Shown: one piece after another, positions 1 to 10,776 of the stretch
Layout: every line of letters begins with the position of its first letter
Position numbering within the stretch: the stretch's first letter is position 1
Source: Triops longicaudatus
Lineage: Eukaryota > Arthropoda > Branchiopoda > Notostraca > Triopsidae
Assembly: GCA_022885665.1 (NCBI GenBank)
Contig: JAGQDJ010000028.1
Coordinates: 434,001 to 498,000, forward strand
Direction: 5' to 3'
Length of the DNA: 64,000 bases
The notes under the pieces: generated by a model
Database searches by the model: none
Seen by the model: the letters and a program-made list of their open reading frames with translations, nothing else
Told to the model about the DNA's origin: nothing
Translations under genes and position numbers: made by a program

Positions 1-475
1 TGTTGTGCAATTTAAATAAAAATGTGCTAGATTGCTATTAACTATGAAACTATGATTTGCTTCCTATGAAAACGAACTCATAAGTTACACTGAAATGACA
101 ATATTGTGACGCGCTCTTTCGTCGTGGGTACGATTTTAGCACGTCGGGTCTTTAAAGGAACGGGGTTTTACGCACGTATTCGTGTTCTACTGTTGAAGGG
201 GGATAGCTCTGCCCTGTGCAGCCCAACTTAGCAATTCATACTCAACTCTTCTTCAACTCAGCAACTCATACTCAACTCTTCTTCAACTCCGACTCTACCA
301 CTACTCTTCAACTCCTCTTCTACTTATAGCAGAGCACGGGCCCGCCAAGTCAACTTGGTCTACGTGCCTAACCATGCTGACTCGGTGGACGCCGGTCATC
401 CTACTCCCAGCATCCGAGTCTCACATGCAAGGGGCCCCGGATGATGGGCTTCGGGTGGCCGGATGCCGCGTCACA
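1..475 (-). mobile_element. Probable LTR of a retrotransposon (solo or terminal)
   Basis: Read on the minus strand the segment starts TGTGACGCGG at 475 and ends GCACAACA at position 1, giving the TG...CA termini expected of an LTR. Its first half is GC-rich and carries a TATA-like CTATAAGTAG near 331, followed by a GA-rich tandem repeat. No internal retrotransposon coding is present. It could be a solo LTR or one end of an element continuing outside the window. The boundary at base 1 is only assumed, and the target-site duplication cannot be tested. Confidence 0.42.
231..290. repeat. Two tandem 30-bp repeats inside the putative LTR
   Basis: Positions 231-260 and 261-290 are near-identical 30-mers built from CAACTCATACTCAACTCTTC-type sequence. 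They differ at only two positions. A looser pyrimidine-rich continuation runs to about 327. Confidence 0.85.
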
Positions 476-490
476 TAAATTTTAAGCAAG

Positions 491-543
491 CCTAAGCACA
501 TTCTTTCGTTACATTACAAACCTAAACAAATTCTTTCGTTACA
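491..543. repeat. Direct repeat, 30-bp period
   Basis: The segment starting CCTAAGCACATTCTTTCGTT at 491 is repeated at 521 as CCTAAACAAATTCTTTCGTT, with about 23 matching bases per unit. It lies between the putative LTR and the FHA gene. Confidence 0.8.
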
Positions 544-601
544 ATATGAGAGCAAATCTTTCAGTGTCAATATTTCGAAGTACGAAAACACAGAACGTTA
601 C

Positions 602-3304
602 CTCAAGCCAGCGAACATTCCAGTGAAACATCCGTAAGAGAATGGAATCCGAGCTATAATACTCTTCATCTATCGTAGAAGAACTTTTCACTACAACATT
701 TTGGTCCACGTGAGCCGCGCGAGACAATATAGACCTTGGAGCTATCACTGCTGTGCGTTTTGACACGACCGAGTTGGACGGAGTAGTCAAGTCAGCAAAC
801 GATACACGTTTTGGAGCACGGAGCTCCTCCGTGCGAACCAAATCTTTTCCCACGTGACCTTCTGCGGGGCTTTTCGGACGTGAACTAGTCGATTTTTGCC
901 CCGAATCAGTCCTCTTTTCTACCGTGCATGGAACGGGTACAGATTCCAGAAAAATAGCTCCACGATTTTTTGTCGTAACCTTAGCTTTCACCGTTGCGGG
1001 TACCCTGGACTTGGACCGCGAGGCCTCTTTTGACTCAGATGCAGCATCAGAAGATTTCGATGACGATTCTTTCTTCTTTGTTGAGGAAACCGTTGGTGTT
1101 GATGTAGACGTGCTGGAACCATGAGGACTTTTGCCAGATCGCTGACCCAGAATTGTTAACTCGGGTGTTGTGACGGTTTTCACACTGCTTTTGTAGCCTT
1201 CCAAGCCGAACTGCTTCTTCATACGATCTTTGACGGACTCACCTTTCTTGCTTCTACTCGTCGATACCTTTGCCTTAGGTTTCTGTTTCTTGGGACTAGA
1301 CGGTCCTTTCTTCCCGTAAAAGTTAGAAGAACTTAGCGTTGAAGTGCCTCGCCTGTATAAAGGTTTAGGTTCACAAAATTTCGCTTTCGTCGGCGACAGT
1401 TTGAACCGTTTTTTTGGAGGGGCTTCGTCTGTAGTTCGTCGCTCCTCCTTGACGATCCGCTTCCGTGCAGCAGTATGTGTCTCTTCGTCTCGAGCATCTT
1501 TATTTGACTCTTCTTCCGGAGAAGGTTGATGTGACTCATCTTCTTGAACAGCTTGATGCGGTTCTTCTTCCTCATCATCATTATCGTCACTTTCATCTTT
1601 ACCCACCCCTTCATAAAACGCTTGAGACAGTTCAGGAAACCAGTCATCTTTTTGTTGGTCTGCAGCAGATGGCCTCGGAGATGATGCCGTACTCGTAGAC
1701 GGTACTGGAGGCGAAGGAGATCTTCTTTTCTCACTTACAGTTTCTTTCGCAATAGGAATAGGACTTGATGCTCTGGCTGCCACAGCGTCTTTTTCATGAG
1801 GAGGTGTAGGAGGACGGACTTCGAGCTCGATAACTGAAATGTCATCGTCTGCCTCGCTGTCGTTGTCATCAGAATGATGGAAGGGCTCCGGATCAAAAGG
1901 TTCCTCTTTAATTGGAACATTTGGATGCAAATCTTCATAAACAATTAGTACGTCGTCTGACTGACTATACAAATAGCTGTAATCCTCGTCCTCATCGTCG
2001 TCTTCCTCCATAGGCTCAAATTTAAGGAAATGCTCAGGAGGCAAGATTTCATTTTTTCCTTTTACTTGACCAGGAATTACGCTGGCACCAGCCACTGTAG
2101 AACCTGCCGCATGTGGTAACGGATGGGTAAAAATTGGCTTGGCAAAAGGATTTGTATCAACTGCATCTCCTAATTTGTGCGAGGGATTGTCGACTAAGTG
2201 AACAGTTGGCTCGGCAGGCACCGAAGTTCCAACTTGAATTTGAGGTATTGTTACGTCATGATTTGAATCAGATAACCTACGCGAAGGCGCAACGGGAGTC
2301 GAAGTCGTGTTCGATGGCTTCACATCAGTATCTGAACTAGATGTGACTTTTTCACGTAGACTAGAGTCTGCTTGTCCCACATTTGACTCGTTTCCCACTT
2401 TGGCTACACGTCCATGCCTGTTAATAGCCACGTCAGTATCTTTTACTGCCGATGTCTCAGTGGAACTTAAGGTCTTTGCTGTGTTGACGGTGGAAACAGC
2501 TTCCCTTTCAACTTTCACAGGCGGACGTGAGTTCTCTTCATCCTCCATTATCACACAATCGTCGTAGTTGTCCGCAGCGTTGTAATTCTTATCATATAGA
2601 ATAAAAACTATGTGGTTTGTGTCGGGCGGCTTCAGGCTACTTGTACCTATACCGAGTATATCGCCGTGATGCAGACGTTGCATTGCTTCCTTTGGTACTT
2701 TCATTCCGTTAACGAAAACACTATTCATACTCTAAGACAAAATACTATTATTGGTGAATAAACCAAACTACTAGACGATTTATTACCCCCAAGTCCTTCA
2801 CTGTCCAGACACTGTCTTGGAAACGCAGCTCGCAGTGTTTCCTGGACACCATAGTACTTTTGCATATGATAGAGCTATCTTGCGACCGCCCTATAGAAAG
2901 AACCTGCAGATGGAGCAGAAAAAATAAAATCAGTTTACAATGCAAAATGACGTTGGAATTGGGAAGAGCTTTAGCTCCTTGGGGTCTTTCTATTCACGGA
3001 ACACTAAGGGCAAAGTCATTCCATGTAGATACAAGGTTGTATGTAAGATTAAATCTACGTTTTGGAAGCTATAGGCAAATCAAAACGGCAACGAGCTGTG
3101 TTCACGTTAGTATCTATACGAAAAAAGTCACTAAAAGTTTTCTTTAGATAATAAAAATATAATATATAATGAAACGACACAAACAACGACACTACCACAC
3201 ATAAAAAAAACACATCAGTCACAGGATTAACATACTTTGTCAGGTGGTAGATCTATTTTTCTCTTGTTCTTCGAACCCAAATCTTCCAAAAAGTACGAAG
3301 ACAT
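602..3304 (-). CDS. FHA-domain nuclear protein, C-terminus not in view
   Basis: Exons on the minus strand: 3304-3236 (MSSYFLEDLGSKNK...), 2989-2939, 2903-2787 and 2731-602. All are phase 0, and an extra small exon near 3130 is possible. The first 70-120 residues form a forkhead-associated phosphothreonine-binding fold: SIGRSQDSS, then SRKHCEL with the conserved S-x-x-H, then SVFVNG, then GDILGIG. The remaining ~640 residues are low-complexity, acidic and Ser/Pro-rich, then very basic (KKRFKL, KKQKPKAK), typical of a chromatin or DNA-repair scaffold. The last exon reads to a stop at 539, but a good donor (GAG|GTAACG) follows LRMFHWNVRWLE at 602. The true gene therefore probably continues beyond the window, past the LTR. 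Some animal FHA proteins of this build continue into a Sen1-type helicase, but nothing here shows that. The family assignment stops at FHA. Confidence 0.8.
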
Positions 3305-3610
3305 TGCTGTTTACTCGAACGAACGAGCAATATACAGTTTTAGTGGTTTCTGCCAAAGGGTTTTGTACGGTCTCGCATTTCTGCGAAGCCACGAGGACAG
3401 AAGAAAACTGTTTAGTTGACGTTTGGCTCAACAGCTCTGTTTACTTCGGGAGCAGTGAAAGACTGACGGATCAGTGTGGTATACATACTACAGTGGCTCA
3501 TATCACAGCTCGTGCTTAGGTAGGCGATCAAGCTAGACTGCGCATATCTTCTGTCTAAATCGATACCAAGGATCTCGCACAAAATGGGAGGGAAATGAAA
3601 AATACGCAAA
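3305..3610. promoter_or_regulatory. Short divergent intergenic spacer
   Basis: About 300 bp separate the ATG of the minus-strand FHA gene (3304) from the ATG of a tentative plus-strand gene (3611), so it probably holds both promoters. No specific element was recognised. Confidence 0.3.
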
Positions 3611-4845
3611 ATGTCTAAGAACGAGCTGGTCAGTTTTGCAAAGTGGTGAGTATATACAATTCTGTGAAATGTAAAAATAGTTTGAGTATAGTTTAGTTAA
3701 TAATATATAACAGTTAACATTGAATGGTATAGCCTCTAGACACCGTAATCATGTTGAAACTGATGTTTTCCCTAACCAACGCGATTTGTTCCTCCACAAT
3801 GTGGGTATGATGCGGCCGAATAATTGGGTAGTGAGAATCAGATTATTTTTTCTTGTCTATTCGTTTTTTTAAAAAAAGTTTTTTTAATGTGAAACGATTT
3901 CGAACAACCTTATCATAGTTGAATAGCTATGCACGGAGCGAAAATATGCTGTCGAGGTAAAAAATATGGCGATGTTAATTTTGTCAGTGTCTGGTCGAAA
4001 AGAAACTGTGTGAAGTCGTTGTTGCAAACAGCAAGGCAGTTTATGAATTCAGTTATTTGCTAATATAGTTGGGATGTGAGATTTAAATTGTAAGCTTCGT
4101 AATAGTATGCCAAGTAAAAATTTGCGTATAAAAAGATAACGCAATATTGTCACAAGTAAAGCTGATAACACTAATTATTTTTAACTTTGAAATGTATTAA
4201 AAGCAAGGGTTGTAGTACTACACACATTTTTAACTCGCGCTGTAAAATCTGCAGAGCTTCCTGTCAAATCTGCTTTGAGTAGGTATAGGTGGGATTAACC
4301 CCTAAAACGACGCTTGATAGGAGTATATTTGTACGACACGATTCAGGCGTTACTATATGGCTGTAAATGAACACTACCGAGACTGATTTGTCCAGAGCAA
4401 GGACCGCAGTTTAAAGGCTGCCGCCGAGCAACGGGTTGTGCAAACGTTGCAATAACCAACACATTCGCCTTCCGAAAGGTAACACTTTTCAGGAGCACTT
4501 GACGAACTTGATGAGCCGTACTGTCTTTAACAATAAAAGGCGTGGAAGCCATAATCTAAAGCCAAGAATTTGCTTGCATTTTATTACTTTTGCAGAGAAT
4601 TTCCTCGGTGTAGCTGGAAACTAGCCGCGATGTTATAGCCGAAAACTCGTCGGAAGTTGCATTCCATCGCTTTAGTCAGAGGAATCCGAACTACAATGTT
4701 GAATCTGAAGAATCGGAATTAAATTCCAATGTTGTTAGTGATACCAAGATATGCATCCAAAATACCATTATATTATTTTTTTTTTAATATACTGTAGTGA
4801 AGGACAAAATACAGAAGATTTGGATGTTCCATTACTTATTTTAAT
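3611..4845 (+). CDS. Tentative multi-exon gene, unidentified
   Basis: No long ORF exists here, but a chain of short coding-like exons can be read. 3611-3642 gives MSKNELVSFAK. 3740-3827 gives HRNHVETDVFPNQRDLFLHN and continues. 3927-3956 gives LCTERKYAVE. From 3988 comes LVEKKLCEVVVANSKAVYEF. Near 4260-4490 are LPVKSALSRRYYMA and FKGCRRATGCANVAIT.... After an acceptor at about 4613 comes a segment with AENSSEVAFHRFSQRNPNYN followed by a Ser/Glu-rich stretch. Phases match for most junctions, but one intron would be only 31 nt and the end is ambiguous (stop near 4845 or slightly later). I do not recognise the family. Part of the region (4552-4343) can also be read as plausible coding on the other strand, so the direction is not certain. 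Confidence 0.3.
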
Positions 4846-5309
4846 TTCATTACTAGTATTATTTCAAATCCACTGTAGTGCAAAATACTGATAATTGCCA
4901 AACCACACTTGAAACAGATAAGAGCGTTGAAAATCACGTTCATGAGATGGAAAAAAATCCCCAAACCTACCAAAAAATGTAAAAATAAAACGGTACGAAA
5001 GCGCATCCTGCTGTTCATTTATATGTATTTGGTTAAGTAACATGAATGAGCATACACGAGTTACAAAAGCAATTAGCAAATTAGCTTATATTAATTAAAA
5101 ATAATATAAATTTGGTAAAGAAATCCTACCACGTGGGTTTGCTTACGTGGGTACGAAACTGTCCCACTCTACCTAGTCGAATGCTCGAACGTTACCACAC
5201 CATTTGAAGCGGCCGTGTTTATAATACAGCGCTTAGCCTTGAGTGATAGATTATTTACACATACAGAAAACTATTCGTTCTTCGTCGCTAGTGCTTTTTG
5301 CAGAGTAAT
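4846..5309. other. AT-rich intergenic segment
   Basis: I see no coding or RNA feature. It carries the presumed promoter of the CHCHD7 gene. Confidence 0.5.
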
Positions 5310-5766
5310 ATGCCGAGCTTAAGAAACGAGGAGGAACGACAAGCAAGAAGTAGACGGTCTTCAGATTTAAATAGCGAGCAAAACAACCCTTGCTTAAAGG
5401 TAAGTGATTCACTATTCTTTGCTTTTGTATATCCAAGGAAATATGAGCCTTGCTTCTAAAAGTTTAAAATTTTAATACTACTCTTTTGTTATTAGGAACA
5501 TCAAATGTCTGCCAAATGTTTAAATGACAACAACTTCGATCGGGAGAAGTGCAGTATATACTTTGCAAATTATAATAATTGCAAGGAGTTTTGGGTATTT
5601 ATCCAAGTGAACTAATTCAAACATTGACGAACTGTCACGTTTAAAATTTCAGGGGAAGATTCGTGCTGAACGGCGTTCTAACGGCATAAAACCAGCCTTG
5701 CCTTTGCCAGAAGAGCGAGAAGCAATCAAAAGAGAATTTATGGCCAAAATAGACAAGAAACAATAA
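5310..5766 (+). CDS. CHCHD7: Twin CX9C mitochondrial protein CHCHD7 (Cox23 type)
   Basis: Three exons, 5310-5399, 5496-5594 and 5653-5766, give 100 residues with all junctions in phase 0. The protein has the twin CX9C coiled-coil-helix fold: NPCLKEHQMSAKC and KCSIYFANYNNCKEFW each contain Cys-X9-Cys. Length and the C-terminal NGIKPALPLPEEREAI segment match animal CHCHD7. Such proteins are imported into the mitochondrial intermembrane space and oxidised by the Mia40 relay. The yeast relative Cox23 acts in copper supply and assembly of cytochrome oxidase; the role here is by homology. The gene is tail-to-tail with DSCC1, with 112 bp between stops. Confidence 0.95.
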
Positions 5767-5878
5767 CGCGAGAAATATTTTAAAAAAAGCTTTATTTGAT
5801 ACGCGTTCTTCTGAAGAAAAGGAAAAAAGAATCAGTCACTGCATAGTTGTAAATAATACAATATTTTGCAAATATCCC

Positions 5879-7366
5879 CTAAACATGTTTGGCACTGAAG
5901 TATTTGACACCATTCTCGTTTGAGCACCGGGCATATTTAGTTAAAATAGCGTTTGCGTCTTGATTAGCTGTCGCTAACGGCCTAAAAATTAGTCAGATTT
6001 AATCTGAAGTTTTGACGGTAACAGTAACTTACCGAATGTACGGCGCAAGATCCTGGAGACTCCATTTCTTGCGAGCTCGGAACAAGATTGACAATCTTTC
6101 GCTGACATCCTCTGGAAGGTCGTATTCCGGAAACAGCTTAATATAGGAACCAACTGTGCCTGGCTCTGTTAATACCATACCGGCAAGTTGATCAAGGCTG
6201 GTGTGCAAACCTATAAATGATCGTCAGCGCTATTGGGACTTGTGTCTGGAATGCTGTTACCTGCCGGAACAGCGGCCTGCCACACTCTGCAAAAATCGGT
6301 CAGCGCAAACCGTGAGGTAGATGCAAGTAAGCCTTCAGCAAAGAGTTGGCAAACTTCCTTTTCCTTGAAAGATAGTATGCCTTCTTCGTCTTCTTGGAAA
6401 TACATGGTAAAAAAATGTTCTACAACTTCAGCTCGTTCTTCTTCGATTAACTTTTCTAGCAGAGCTATGCGCTTTAAGCCATTCGCCGATATATCATTGC
6501 GTTCCATGAAAGTCATAGTTTGTCCAATAAGTTTGAGCTTCAGTTCTAGGCCAAGGATGCGGTATTGTCCTAACATAGATTGCTTTGAGCTACTATATGG
6601 CATTTATCAATAAATTTGGCAATTACCACTAATTTTTAACGCTTGTATAGATTTCAAGGCATCTAAAAGCTGGCTATCGCTGCACTGTACCGTTTCACTT
6701 AACGCGGCAAAATTTAAGTTTATTGCCTCCTCCTGGGATTCACTGTCTTTGCCATTGTATGGATGCTCCGCCAGTAATGTGCGTAGTCGCTTTAGTCGTG
6801 GACGCGTTACTCGGAGCTCGAAATATGTGTGGTATACCCCTAGTATCTTAGAATCATTCGTTTAGAACAACGTTACGGTTATGTGTGTGTTTTTTTTTTT
6901 ACGGGAAGGCGTTTCACATTTCGATTGCTGTCCTCACTGACTGATGACGCGCTATCGAGTGAAGGCAGCACCACTAGAGAATTGGACGTTCCAGCGTCCT
7001 TAATTTCGAATGTTTGATCATAAGTACAAACGACGGCCTCATCGGCTTCAAGTCCTTTAATAACCAAGCTAAAAGCGCGGCTCAGTTCCTTTTTAGAATT
7101 TATTATTTTAACAACGTTACTTTTCTCCCTGCTCCAACGCACTGAGAATATCTGGGCTAACTTCCATAAGCTTTTCATCTTTGTCAATAAGAGAATCCGA
7201 GAAAAATAGGGCGATGGAATCGGACTTGAGATCAGCTTCATCTAATTTTGCATGCGTTATTACAGACCGAACGTCCTCAATCACACGGACAGGTTTACTA
7301 AAAACAGATAACTTTAGTATCCACACTCGTTAAAAATAATTTAAATAATTACCTGCAACTGTCCAT
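5879..7366 (-). CDS. DSCC1: Sister chromatid cohesion protein DCC1
   Basis: Seven exons (7366-7353, 7297-7121, 7068-6938, 6839-6627, 6569-6261, 6210-6033, 5981-5879) join in consistent phase to 374 residues, close to the ~390 of animal DSCC1. Diagnostic stretches are LVIKGLEADEAVVCTYDQTF, the DAGTSNSLVVLP segment, YFELRVTRPRLKRLRTLLAE, LTDFCRVWQAAVP, KWSLQDLAPYI and a C-terminal ILTKYARC...NGVKY. DCC1 joins CTF8 and CTF18 in the alternative RFC clamp loader that acts on PCNA at forks and supports cohesion. Its winged-helix C-terminus binds DNA and Pol epsilon. The ATG was chosen because the 14-nt first exon (MDSC + AG) gives a clean phase-2 splice. The gene appears intact. Confidence 0.93.
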
Positions 7367-8214
7367 TACTCCTGAGTGACTCTTGTTTATGCAACTAATC
7401 TTGTTTAAAAAAAATCTGAATTTATGACAGGCATTCGCGCCACCGAAGTGTATTGAGCACGCAGTACTGCCGCACATTCAGACTACGTGGTACATTAAAA
7501 CATGCAGAGTAAAACGTCATGATTTAAGGTTATTTCAAAAGAAATAAATAGCTGTTGCGATTTGAAAACTAAAACACTATTGAAAGTTATGTTTCGCTGA
7601 GCGCAAACAGCCCAATATCCCTGGAAAACGGACCGAAATATATTATTATAGTAAAGGACGACAACGTTGTTAGCCGCCATCTTGAATTTGAAGTTGCAAG
7701 ATTTATCAGATTGTTTGTGTCGGTACTTGCCAAGTTTATTGAGTTCTAAAGGTAATGTAGCACACAATATAGTGTCGTATTTATTCCTAGTTTAAGTTAT
7801 GATTCTTCAGTGCATGTATTGTTTGTTGAGTTTTGAACTTTTGGGTGAAATTATCATGAGCCTAGTTGGACGGAGTTCGCTTTGGAAAGACTGAAATTCA
7901 TCTTCCATTTGATTATAGTGGCGGGAATTGGTTACTTTACAGTATTGATGTAGTTTTAACTTCGTTAAAATTTTCTAAAAATTTTTCTTGATTATATTAT
8001 GGCGCTGATATGTTCTTTTAAATATGTTAAGTTTTATACCCACTCTAGTCCGTCAGGTAGCGATGGACGGGAAGGAACCAGGAGTTTGTGTCCGAACCGG
8101 AAAGCAACCGAGCGTCAGTTTATGATGTCTTAAGTCGACTTCAATCTACCTTTTTTATTGCAGGCGAAAACGTAGATTAATAAGACGAAGCTACTGCCGT
8201 AAACGTCATTAGAT
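7367..8214. promoter_or_regulatory. Divergent intergenic region
   Basis: About 850 bp between the start codons of DSCC1 (minus) and the zinc-finger gene (plus) probably hold both promoters and 5' UTRs. No TATA box or other named element was confidently identified, and small ORFs in it look like chance. Confidence 0.4.
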
Positions 8215-10496
8215 ATGGATGGTCGCCGGGGAAGGGGCCGGGGAGGCTTGTTACGGGAGGATACAAATGACAGCCCGACAATCAAACGACGAATAGTAAG
8301 CTTAAATATTCAGCAGTTTGAAAGTAATAAGTTTTACTGTAGCAATATTCAGCGAGTGAAGACGAAACCTGGTCTCCTTATAACGCTAACAAGAAACGGA
8401 AAGTGACGGCAGCATCAGCCTCCCGGATGAAGCCAAACCATGTTAACGTCGGAGCTAGTACGAGTACTAGCCAAACTATCTACGTAGACGACATACCTTT
8501 CATACTAACCGGAACAACCGACGACGTTGCAGTAGCCACAGGCGTACAAGACTCTTCTAGTTTTGAAGAAATCATAGTTTTGCCCGCTCCCAAACGTGGC
8601 CGAGGAAGGCCGCCTCGGGGCAGTGCACGTGGTTGGGGCCTGAGTGCTGGGCGTGGTGCCACGATCATCAAACAAGTACCAGCTCATCTTGCAGCCGTGT
8701 CGGACGCTTTGGAAGAAGCTGTGCAAGCCATTAAAAGTGACGAAGACACCATGAAAGCGTCGGAATTGAGTGATGAAAGTAAAGAGCCTTCTACTGATGC
8801 GGATGTTCAGCTTCTAGAGGGTAGTGAGTTTCATATTCCGGACAATTCCATAATATCGACCATTACCGCCAATTCCGTGCTCAGTGAGAAATCACTGAAA
8901 GGTGATGACGGCACTGCAAACGCCAATGAGGAGCTAGTCTGGCATTTTGAAGTGACGACCGAATCCGTTGCTGAAGTCACGCAAGAAGATTCGCAAACCG
9001 GTAACGGCAGCGACGAAACGGTCTCTGCTCATGGCGATACCGACGTCGAAACAGAGGAGCAGTTGGCTAGCAATATCACCGTCAAATGTCCCACGTGCAA
9101 TCGTTACTTCAAAGCATCCTATTTTAAACAGCATCTGAAAACGCATCCAGAGAAAACTTTTAAATGTCACTTATGCACTACGAGTAGCGCCATCTTTCTG
9201 CAACGAAGTGAGTTAAGTGACCATTGGAAATTGGTGCATGGCTATCAAGATCCTTTACCCTTCCGCTGTCCCCGCTGCGAGGAACGTTTTGCTGACCAAG
9301 TATCCTTAAATCAGCACTTTGAGAAACACGACAAACGAGTCTTTCACACATGCGAAGTTTGTGGCTTTAAATTCGGCAAGAAAGAGTACTGGGAAAACCA
9401 TGTTCGGTACATACATCCTATTCCTGGTATAAGTCTTCCAGTGCCGCCGAAGACCACAGGTAGAGGATCCAAGCCTCCAATTCTTAAAACCAGCAACCGT
9501 CGTGGGGCGGGTAACCGAAAAATGAACAATATTACTAAAGTTTTCGATTTCGTCAGTTTTGGCTTCGATAAAGAAAACTCACCCGAGCCCGAGCCAGAAC
9601 CCATTACTTGGGATCCCTATATTAACCGAAATTTAATTTTGCATTTCCGACCTTCAATATCCCGTTATAATCGGCATGGGAGACTTATGCGGCCGATCCC
9701 GGACACTGTTGTGGAGATTCGTGCCTTAGACCGCCGGGACGATGATGGTTTTGTGTTCTCCACCCAAGAGCCTAAACCTTCAGTGTCAGAGGCTGAAAGT
9801 AAAGAGGGCGAAACACCTTCCACTGAGTCTTCCGTTGACGCCAAAGAGAAGTCAGATGAATGCACGCCTTCTTTCATCTTGGACGACCAGACTGGAGCAT
9901 TATCGTTAGCTTCCGGCGAATTCTTAGGCTACCCGGAAGATATCTATAAGCTAGAGCCCGAAGAAGAAGAAGCCGCGTTAGCATTAGCAGCCAAAGAAGA
10001 GGAAGAGGAGGAAGCCGCTTTAGCCCAAGCCCAAGCTGTAGCACTGGCCAACGGTAGGACGATTACCATTGAAAGCTCGCATCACCTTGAAGGTTTTGCG
10101 GCTGATGATGGAGAGCAAGAAGGAGTCGCGACTATCTTGCTCAAGCCGGACGATCACACCGAAGAGGGAGGCAGTATCGTTATGGACGATGACGGCGCTC
10201 CCCAAGCCTTTTTGGATCCCGGAGGTCAAGTGTTTTTCCTCAACCCAGACGGGACAGCAGTTCTAGCCCCGGCCTGTGGGCAGCTTGTTCGCACAGCCGA
10301 CGGACAATTGATTATCATTCAAACCACCGAGGACGGTGCCACGCAAATGATATACACAGACGATACCGCGTTGGATGAGAATGGTATCGTAGTGAAAGAA
10401 GAACCAGACGTTGCGGACTCTCAAGACGCAGTGCAAACGTTAATCGATGCGGTTCAAGAACTTGTCGATGCTGATAAAACCCAACATGCCAGTTAG
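8215..10496 (+). CDS. AT-hook and C2H2 zinc-finger transcription factor
   Basis: Two exons, 8215-8295 and 8343-10496 (47-nt intron, acceptor CTGTAG), give 744 residues. The N-terminus is RGG-like (GRRGRGRGG) and is followed by NLS-like NKKRK. An AT-hook-like KRGRGRPPRG lies near residue 105. Four C2H2-type units follow at about 265-385: CPTCNRYFKASYFKQHLKTH, a unit starting CHLCTTSS, CPRCEERFADQVSLNQHFEKH and CEVCGFKF...H. The second half is acidic, with a Glu/Ala run (EEEEAALALAAKEEEEEEAA) and then a Gly/Asp-rich segment (FFLNPDGTAVL, QLIIIQTTEDG), resembling an activation domain. It probably binds DNA in the nucleus. I recognise no specific orthologue. It is tail-to-tail with the GH31 gene, with 280 bp between. 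Confidence 0.88.
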
Positions 10497-10776
10497 GTTG
10501 TACTTTCTGCTCTATATCTTGCTTGCCCTTGTTTTGTTTGACAGTTTGCTAATCATTAGCTGATAAGAGAATTGTTTCAGGAGAATGTTTGCGTGAAAAG
10601 GTGTTTTGTATAAGTTGGTGAGAATTGTAAAATGGAAGGTCAAACTAGAAATTTATCTAACATTCCTTTGGTACAACATAGATTCAAAGTACTTTCCGTT
10701 GGTATAAGCACCTCGCTGTATTGCGTTCATTAGGCTTTAAATACTTTTGTTATGGTAATCGTCTAGTATTATACGG

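Noticed and set aside
924..1124. Plus-strand ORF opposite the FHA gene
   Set aside because: Antisense shadow of the low-complexity FHA coding exon.
4343..4552. Minus-strand 69-codon ORF (MASTPFIVKDSTAHQVRQVL...)
   Set aside because: It has a plausible acceptor upstream, but the plus-strand exon chain explains more of the region. It is kept as the reason for low confidence in that gene.
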